Assembly (NCBI GenBank): GCA_944391355.1
Contig: CALXTG010000204.1
Span: 1 to 9,806 of the forward strand
Reading direction: 5' to 3'
DNA: 9,806 nucleotides
DNA from: an uncultured Alphaproteobacteria bacterium
Lineage (GTDB): Bacteria; Pseudomonadota; Alphaproteobacteria; RF32; CAG-239
The position numbers and the translations under genes were made by a program. Shown one piece after another: positions 5,914-9,806 of the stretch (positions are counted from its first letter, which is position 1; each line of letters starts with the position of its first letter). A model generated the notes under the pieces. The model was not told the DNA's origin, ran no database searches, and saw only the letters and a list, made by a program, of their open reading frames with translations.

Positions 5914-6117
5914 ATGGCAACAGGAACAGTTAAATGGTTTAACAACAAAAAAGGTTACGGCTTTATCACTCCCGATGAAGGCGGCGCCGATGTATTCGTT
6001 CATATCTCTGCCGTTCAGCAGGCCGGTTTGAAAACTTTGAACGAAGGCGTGAAAATCAGCTATGAATTAATGTCGGAAAGAGGAAAAACGGTCGCCGGCA
6101 ATTTGAAGCTGGCTTAA
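5914..6117 (+). CDS. Cold-shock domain protein (CspA family)
   Basis: A 67-residue single-domain RNA/ssDNA-binding protein, acting as an RNA chaperone that melts secondary structure in mRNA. The cold-shock signature is clear: V6-K7-W8-F9-N10, RNP1 KGYGFI (13-18) and RNP2 VFVHI (27-31), followed by an alphaproteobacterial-style SAVQQAGL. Length and motifs match the family in full. The ATG at 5914 gives the canonical MATGTVKWF start, with AAGGA at 5901-5905. A TTG further upstream (5896) in the same frame lies before that Shine-Dalgarno and is rejected. The gene stands alone, with a long leader, its own promoter and a strong terminator. Cold induction is plausible from the leader, but not every csp paralog is cold-induced. 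Confidence 0.97.
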   Translation: MATGTVKWFNNKKGYGFITPDEGGADVFVHISAVQQAGLKTLNEGVKISYELMSERGKTVAGNLKLA

Positions 6118-6142
6118 GTTAGGCTGTTTTTCGGTTTTCAGG

Positions 6143-6177
6143 ATAAAATCCTTTCCCTTTGGAAAGGATTTTATTTT
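6143..6177 (+). terminator. Intrinsic terminator of the cold-shock gene
   Basis: A perfect 14-bp stem, ATAAAATCCTTTCC (6143-6156) and GGAAAGGATTTTAT (6161-6174), closes on a CTTT loop, with further T residues after it. It lies 25 nt past the stop codon. Confidence 0.95.
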
Positions 6178-6201
6178 GGTCTAATTTTTGTATATTAATT
6201 G

Positions 6202-6229
6202 TTGCTTTTAGACGTGATTTGTGTATAAT
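6202..6229 (+). promoter_or_regulatory. Promoter of the 446-residue unknown gene
   Basis: TTGCTT (6202-6207) and a perfect TATAAT (6224-6229) are 16 nt apart, with a TGTG just before the -10 box. The start near 6236 leaves a short leader of about 25 nt containing GTGGAG (6247-6252), the Shine-Dalgarno for the ATG at 6262. Confidence 0.65.
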
Positions 6230-6261
6230 AAAGCCGATAAATAATTGTGGAGTAGACGGCA

Positions 6262-7602
6262 ATGGATATAAAAGAAGCGATTCGCCTTTTGGAAATGGGA
6301 CGGCTGGAGGATTTAGACCTTGATGTTCTCTGGGAGCTGGAAGAAGTTCTGTCAACCGGAATAGATACGCAGGGATATTACTTGCAGTTCAAAAACATTG
6401 TCGGCGGCAAAAATACAAATTTTCCCGCTTTTGCACAGGCGCCGCTTCCGCAGCGGTCATTGGCGCTTCGCCCGCAGATAGAAGCTAATATCAAAGCGGT
6501 TAAAGCCGTTGAAAAAGAAATTAATTTCTTTGCCGCCGATAACGCCGGGCACCTGCAGAACCCCGAGGCTGAACAGATTTTTAATTTTTATAAACAGGTA
6601 AAAATTCAGAATAAAGCTGCGGCAGATAAAGTCGAACCGGCTGATTTTTTCCAGAATCTGACTGCTATGGCTGTATTGGACGCTCACGAAAAAATTTATC
6701 TTAATCCGAAATTTGCCGCCTACAGCAAAGAGGAGCAGCTTAAAACTTATCAGAATGCGGTATTAATGAGCTTGCAGGAAACGGCCTTTATTCTGGTTTC
6801 CAATCAACAGATTGAAAATCGGGGACAAAAAGAGAACGCTGATATGAAACCGGCTGAAGTCGAAAGCTTTCTTCACCGGGTAATGGCGGGCAGTGAAGAT
6901 GAAAATGTTGCTGTAAGCAATCAGAATATTATCGGTACGCTGAGCGCCGGCATGAACCGTTTGCGCAATTCAGCCCGGCGTCTGAATGCCATGACCGGAA
7001 TTAAGGAGCTTAATAAAGAAATCGAGGCGATTGACCTTAAATTTGTCAGCAGTTACCCCGATAATTATCCGGCCATGAAGCCGCTGACGCGCGGTCAGGA
7101 CATAGCTTTTATCGCCGGTCCGGTCGGACAGAGTTCTTACGGAGCTTGGAAAATCGGCAATAATCTGCGGGAGGAAACAGTTGCCGCCCGTGAAAATTCG
7201 ATGACACTCTTTACTCATTTACAGCAAAAACCGAATGCTTTAAAATTTTTGGGACGTAAAATCGCCGGAACCATTGCCCGTGTTATTACGACATTACGCT
7301 GCGCCGCAGAGGCGGGAATGATTAATGAAACCGTAGCCCGCAACTGGAAAGCTTTTGTAAAGTTGCAGAATGGAACCGCAAACGGCGCTTCCAAAAAAGA
7401 CCGGGCGCGTTTTAACATGATGTTGGCTTCGGTTAATGCCAAAGCCGCTTATGCAGAAGAAAAAGGGCAGGGAAATAATGGGATTCAGCTTAGTCTGTTC
7501 AAAAAAATTGTCGACAGCCGCATCGGGCGGTTTTTTACCGCTCGCAGAAAAACGGTATCCAGAGCTCGTCCTGTCAAAGTCAGCGCCAGCCGCGGCGAAT
7601 AA
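6262..7602 (+). CDS. Hypothetical protein, 446 residues, mainly helical, function unknown
   Basis: I do not recognise this protein. It has no signal peptide and no membrane segment, so it is probably cytoplasmic (or exported by a route without a cleaved signal). The N-terminus is acidic and Leu-rich (residues 5-32, LEMGRLEDLDLDVLWELEEV). Long helical, Ala/Gln/Glu/Lys-rich stretches follow (about 70-200 and 225-265). A less helical Gly/Pro-containing part lies at about 270-305 (KPLTRGQDIAFIAGPVGQSSYGAWKIG). A basic region (330-400) and a very basic Arg/Lys-rich tail (about 418-446, RRKTVSRARPVK) could bind nucleic acid or acidic partners; that is inference. The start is well supported by GTGGAG, a near-consensus promoter and a dedicated terminator. 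Codon use looks like that of its neighbours. It is possibly lineage-restricted. Confidence 0.85.
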   Translation: MDIKEAIRLLEMGRLEDLDLDVLWELEEVLSTGIDTQGYYLQFKNIVGGKNTNFPAFAQAPLPQRSLALRPQIEANIKAVKAVEKEINFFAADNAGHLQNPEAEQIFNFYKQVKIQNKAAADKVEPADFFQNLTAMAVLDAHEKIYLNPKFAAYSKEEQLKTYQNAVLMSLQETAFILVSNQQIENRGQKENADMKPAEVESFLHRVMAGSEDENVAVSNQNIIGTLSAGMNRLRNSARRLNAMTGIKELNKEIEAIDLKFVSSYPDNYPAMKPLTRGQDIAFIAGPVGQSSYGAWKIGNNLREETVAARENSMTLFTHLQQKPNALKFLGRKIAGTIARVITTLRCAAEAGMINETVARNWKAFVKLQNGTANGASKKDRARFNMMLASVNAKAAYAEEKGQGNNGIQLSLFKKIVDSRIGRFFTARRKTVSRARPVKVSASRGE

Positions 7603-7617
7603 ACGATAAAACAAAAA

Positions 7618-7644
7618 AATGCCCTCTGTTATAAAGAGGGCATT
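7618..7644. terminator. Bidirectional terminator between two convergent genes
   Basis: AATGCCCTCT (7618-7627) and AGAGGGCATT (7635-7644) form a perfect 10-bp stem with a GTTATAA loop. TTTTT follows shortly after on the plus strand, and TTTTTTTGTTTT on the minus strand. It serves the 446-residue gene (plus) and the small ORF at 7678-7827 (minus). Confidence 0.9.
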
Positions 7645-7677
7645 CCGTTTTTATACTGAAAATTCAATCATTCTATC

Positions 7678-7827
7678 TTAGTGAAGTGTCCGACACATAT
7701 TATATCTGATTCCGATATCGGTACCTGAATTCAGATTATTGATAAAAATCTCCTGATCTTTGTCGGCTATTTGACTGAGAAGAAAATCTCTGATGACATT
7801 GCCGTTTTTAAAGTTATAATTTTTCAT
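7678..7827 (-). CDS. Small hypothetical protein, 49 residues, downstream of flagellin
   Basis: I found this short ORF by translating the minus strand from the ATG at 7827 to TAA at 7680-7678. The product begins MKNYNFKNGNVIRDFLLSQ and ends MCRTLH. It has no signal peptide or membrane helix; a short amphipathic helix around residues 11-32 is likely, and one Cys (45) lies near the end. I do not recognise it, and it does not match what I know of FlaF or FlbT, the small proteins often found beside alphaproteobacterial flagellins. Support for a real gene is good for its size: TAAGGA seven nt before the ATG, a candidate promoter upstream, and a terminator 33 nt past the stop on the same strand. It lies 158 nt downstream of the flagellin gene with no clear terminator between, so co-transcription is possible. 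Confidence 0.65.
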   Translation of the reverse strand: MKNYNFKNGNVIRDFLLSQIADKDQEIFINNLNSGTDIGIRYNMCRTLH

Positions 7828-7882
7828 TGTCGTATCCTTAGACGAAGTTGGTAAGTGTTGTTGTAAGTAAAGTTCAATATTA

Positions 7883-7910
7883 AGAATAGTTAATAAATCA
7901 AAATTGACAA
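7883..7910 (-). promoter_or_regulatory. Candidate promoter of the 49-residue ORF
   Basis: On the minus strand TTGTCA (7910-7905) and TATTCT (7888-7883) are 16 nt apart. The predicted start near 7876 gives a leader of about 50 nt. The surrounding DNA (7841-7985) is very AT-rich, so a chance match is possible. Confidence 0.4.
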
Positions 7911-7985
7911 TGACATATTTTTCGTATTCAGATATAGAATTTTTCGATAACTCAATCTCTGATAAGAATTTTTATTGTATCGTTT

Positions 7986-9773
7986 TTAAAACAATCTTAA
8001 AACGGCTTGAGAGGCCTGAGAGGCGAGGGAAAGCGAATTCACCGCCAGCTGCTGGGAGGTTTGCAAAGCCAGCATATTAGCTGATTCCTGATTCATATCG
8101 GCGAGCGTCAGTTTGTCGGCGCCTTCTTCCAGAACATTTATCAGGTTTTCGGTGAAATCCTGGCGGGTGGTGACAATTGAATAATAGTTGCCGAATGCGG
8201 AGGCAAAAGAGCGCAGCGAGTTAATCGCAGCTTCCAGTTCGGAAATGGTTTGTCCAACATCCTCGGCCGTTTTCCATTCTTTGGTCTTTAATCCCAAACT
8301 CTCGCTGTCGGCTTTAACACCCGCAACTTCTATTTTAGACGAGCGGTCTTCATTGAAATTGATTTTCAGATTTTGGCCGTCAAGCAGATTTGTCCCTTTA
8401 TAAGCCGCATCTCCCATTAGAGTGTTATACTGTTCTATAATCAGATTATATCCCGTACTTACATCAACTTGTCCCGCCGCTGCGACCAAATCAGCAGCAG
8501 TTGTAATGCTGCGTAATGAGCTTTGATGAGATATGAAATAATCCGGATAAGCTAAAAATGACTGAAGGTTGAGATTGACAATATTGTTGCTGGCCGTGCA
8601 TTGTGCTTCGGTAAAATCTTGTGTTGCCGTGAAATGATAACTTTGGCCATTGTTGGTATTACTAAGAGCCAGTGACGCTCCCCTTTCAATGAGCAAAGAA
8701 AGATTCGTCATCCCTAAGCGAAAGGCAGACGATTTGCTCTGTATATATAATTGGGCTGTTTCATAAATATGAACCGTATTTCCGCCGAGATTTTCTCCTG
8801 CATCGGTAATAATACCATAACCGGCTGTACCTTCTGTAATAATGGACAGTTCACCTTTGATATTATATGTCGAACGCTTGTTGCCGTATATGGCATAAGC
8901 ATAGTTGTCATGGGTACGAATACTGATATTACCGTTAAGGTTGGCAGATGAATCAACGGTTGACGCAAAACCAAGCGACAGGTAGCCCGAAGTCTCGATA
9001 TTGACATTGCCGTTAACTTCCAGATGGGCAGAATTAGACAAATAAACAGCAGAACTGCTGAGTTGTGTGGTGGCATATTGGGTTTGGATAGAAATATTTA
9101 GATTCCGTATCTCTGCCTGTTTATTGCCGATTAAGCACACGGCTTGTCCGCGGGTCGTACTTTGGAGTTCAATATTCAAATCTGATACAAAAGTATTATC
9201 GGCAAGAGTCATTGCATTTCGAGACTGTTCAAAATTGAATTTCAAACCTGAGAATTTTACATCTCCCTGGTTAAAGCTGCCGTAATAGTCAATCCCCACC
9301 AGTTTCTGCCCTTGTTTTAAGGTTACGGTTTGATCCGTCAACTCGATTTTACCGTAAACGACAATAGTTTCTTTACCGGCATTGACAGCGTCAAGCAGTT
9401 CCTGAGCGGTTTCGACAACTGCGCCGTTTTCGCCGGCCTGTTCGGCAAACCATTCTTTGGCGGGGATTGCGGTTTCGAGTGCTTGGTTAGCGACCGCCTT
9501 GGCCTGTTCAAGGAATTTGGTACCGGAGGCAATCGCTTCGCTGGCCGCTTTAATTGTCTGAATCCCTTGTGACATAGCGTCTAATAAAGCGGTTAAATCA
9601 GCGGCGCGGTTGTTTAAGGAAGAAGCAGTGTAATAAGAAGAGGGATTGTCGATCGCGGAAGAAACTTTAAGGCCGGTCGCCAGGCGATTCTGCACAATAT
9701 CCTGTTGTCTTGCAATATTCTGCAAGCTCAACAAGTTGCTGCGCATTGACGCTGTTAACGAAATCCCCGACAT
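7986..9773 (-). CDS. Flagellin with a large beta-solenoid-like variable domain
   Basis: The filament subunit of the flagellum, exported by the flagellar type III apparatus and polymerised outside the cell. The conserved ends are clear: residues 1-104 (SGISLTASMRSNLLSLQ, RLATGLKVSSAIDNPSSYY, then a coiled heptad stretch) form D0 and ND1. Residues from about 430 to 595 (IIEQYNTLMGDAAYKGTNLLDG, INFNED, then helical NSLSLASQASQAVLRLF) form CD1 and D0. Between them about 315 residues replace D2/D3, with regularly spaced beta segments suggesting a right-handed beta-helix. At 595 residues it is much longer than many alphaproteobacterial flagellins. Two Cys residues (213, 392), unusual for flagellins, sit in the insert. 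AAGAGG (9787-9782) precedes the ATG, and the N-terminus confirms the start. The promoter lies outside the window. It is one intact frame with no sign of decay. Confidence 0.95.
   Translation of the reverse strand: MSGISLTASMRSNLLSLQNIARQQDIVQNRLATGLKVSSAIDNPSSYYTASSLNNRAADLTALLDAMSQGIQTIKAASEAIASGTKFLEQAKAVANQALETAIPAKEWFAEQAGENGAVVETAQELLDAVNAGKETIVVYGKIELTDQTVTLKQGQKLVGIDYYGSFNQGDVKFSGLKFNFEQSRNAMTLADNTFVSDLNIELQSTTRGQAVCLIGNKQAEIRNLNISIQTQYATTQLSSSAVYLSNSAHLEVNGNVNIETSGYLSLGFASTVDSSANLNGNISIRTHDNYAYAIYGNKRSTYNIKGELSIITEGTAGYGIITDAGENLGGNTVHIYETAQLYIQSKSSAFRLGMTNLSLLIERGASLALSNTNNGQSYHFTATQDFTEAQCTASNNIVNLNLQSFLAYPDYFISHQSSLRSITTAADLVAAAGQVDVSTGYNLIIEQYNTLMGDAAYKGTNLLDGQNLKINFNEDRSSKIEVAGVKADSESLGLKTKEWKTAEDVGQTISELEAAINSLRSFASAFGNYYSIVTTRQDFTENLINVLEEGADKLTLADMNQESANMLALQTSQQLAVNSLSLASQASQAVLRLF
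8514..9461 (-). other. Flagellin insert domain, predicted right-handed beta-helix
   Basis: This covers codons of about residues 105-420 of the flagellin. A cap-like start (ETAQELLDAVNAGKETIVVYG, then LTDQTVTLKQGQKLVG) resembles the opening of pectate-lyase-like beta-helices. Repeated strands follow: VSDLNIEL (197), IRNLNISI (223), EVNGNVNIE (252), NLNGNISIR (278), NIKGELSII (304), NTVHIYETAQLYI (332) and NLSLLIERGASLAL (357). The 24-31-residue spacing is right for one turn of a beta-helix. I see no HExxH protease motif and cannot assign catalytic residues. The fold is inferred from the pattern alone. Confidence 0.6.
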
Positions 9774-9806
9774 TCTCTCGGCCTCTTGTTATTCTGGTTT
9801 CCCTAT

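Noticed and set aside
6119..6355. A 78-codon minus-strand frame after the cold-shock gene
   Set aside because: It runs across the csp terminator, the promoter and the start of the 446-residue gene, and its product looks like random translation.
7712..7735. Short palindromes CCGATATCGG and CTGAATTCAG
   Set aside because: They lie inside the 49-residue ORF, are only 10 bp each, unrelated to each other and expected by chance.
7931..7982. A possible flagellin terminator or repeat (GATA(TA)AGAATTTTT twice)
   Set aside because: The two copies are in direct, not inverted, orientation and form no stem. I see no intrinsic terminator directly after the flagellin stop.
8514..9461. A protease domain in the flagellin insert, as in flagellinolysin
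   Set aside because: No HExxH or other metallopeptidase motif is present in the insert.
1..9806. CRISPR array, insertion sequence, integrase site, tRNA or rRNA
   Set aside because: I found no regularly spaced repeats, transposase-like ORF, terminal inverted repeats or recognisable RNA gene on either strand.

Overview
The window looks like chromosomal DNA from a flagellated, moderately AT-rich Gram-negative bacterium. It is most likely an uncultured, host-associated alphaproteobacterium. The pointers are a flagellin with alphaproteobacterial-style conserved ends (N-terminal SGISLTASMRSNLLSLQ, C-terminal YKGTNLLDG...NFNED), a 67-residue alphaproteobacterial-style cold-shock protein, an RhlE-like DEAD-box helicase, a lipoprotein and a Sec-exported periplasmic protein. 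The lineage call is inference; there is no rRNA or tRNA to anchor it. No mobile element, CRISPR array or phage gene is visible.

Layout from left to right. (1) Positions 1-1151, minus: an RNA helicase cut by the window edge, with a long structured leader. Its promoter lies back to back with that of (2) 1386-1967, plus: a small lipoprotein with two similar beta-rich halves. (3) 1964-2872, minus: an EamA/DMT transporter that converges on the lipoprotein gene, so that the two stop codons overlap inside a shared terminator hairpin. (4) 2980-3342, minus: a small unknown membrane protein whose stop codon lies in a perfect 18-bp palindrome. (5) 3478-4998, minus: prolyl-tRNA synthetase of the archaeal/eukaryotic type. 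(6) 5148-5657, minus: a periplasmic His/Met-rich protein. (7) 5914-6117, plus: cold-shock protein with a leader of about 130 nt. (8) 6262-7602, plus: a 446-residue protein of unknown function behind a good sigma-70-type promoter. (9) 7678-7827, minus: a 49-residue ORF with a good Shine-Dalgarno, downstream of (10) 7986-9773, minus: an unusual 595-residue flagellin whose variable region looks like a beta-solenoid.

Most genes appear to be single transcription units with their own intrinsic terminators, so the window is a mosaic of housekeeping genes (helicase, ProRS, Csp) and lineage-specific genes. The helicase and the cold-shock protein both fit RNA remodelling at low temperature and both have long leaders. 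The most unusual element is the flagellin. About 315 residues with a repeating rung pattern replace the usual D2/D3 domains, which would give a filament decorated with beta-helices, and a tiny unknown protein is encoded just behind it.
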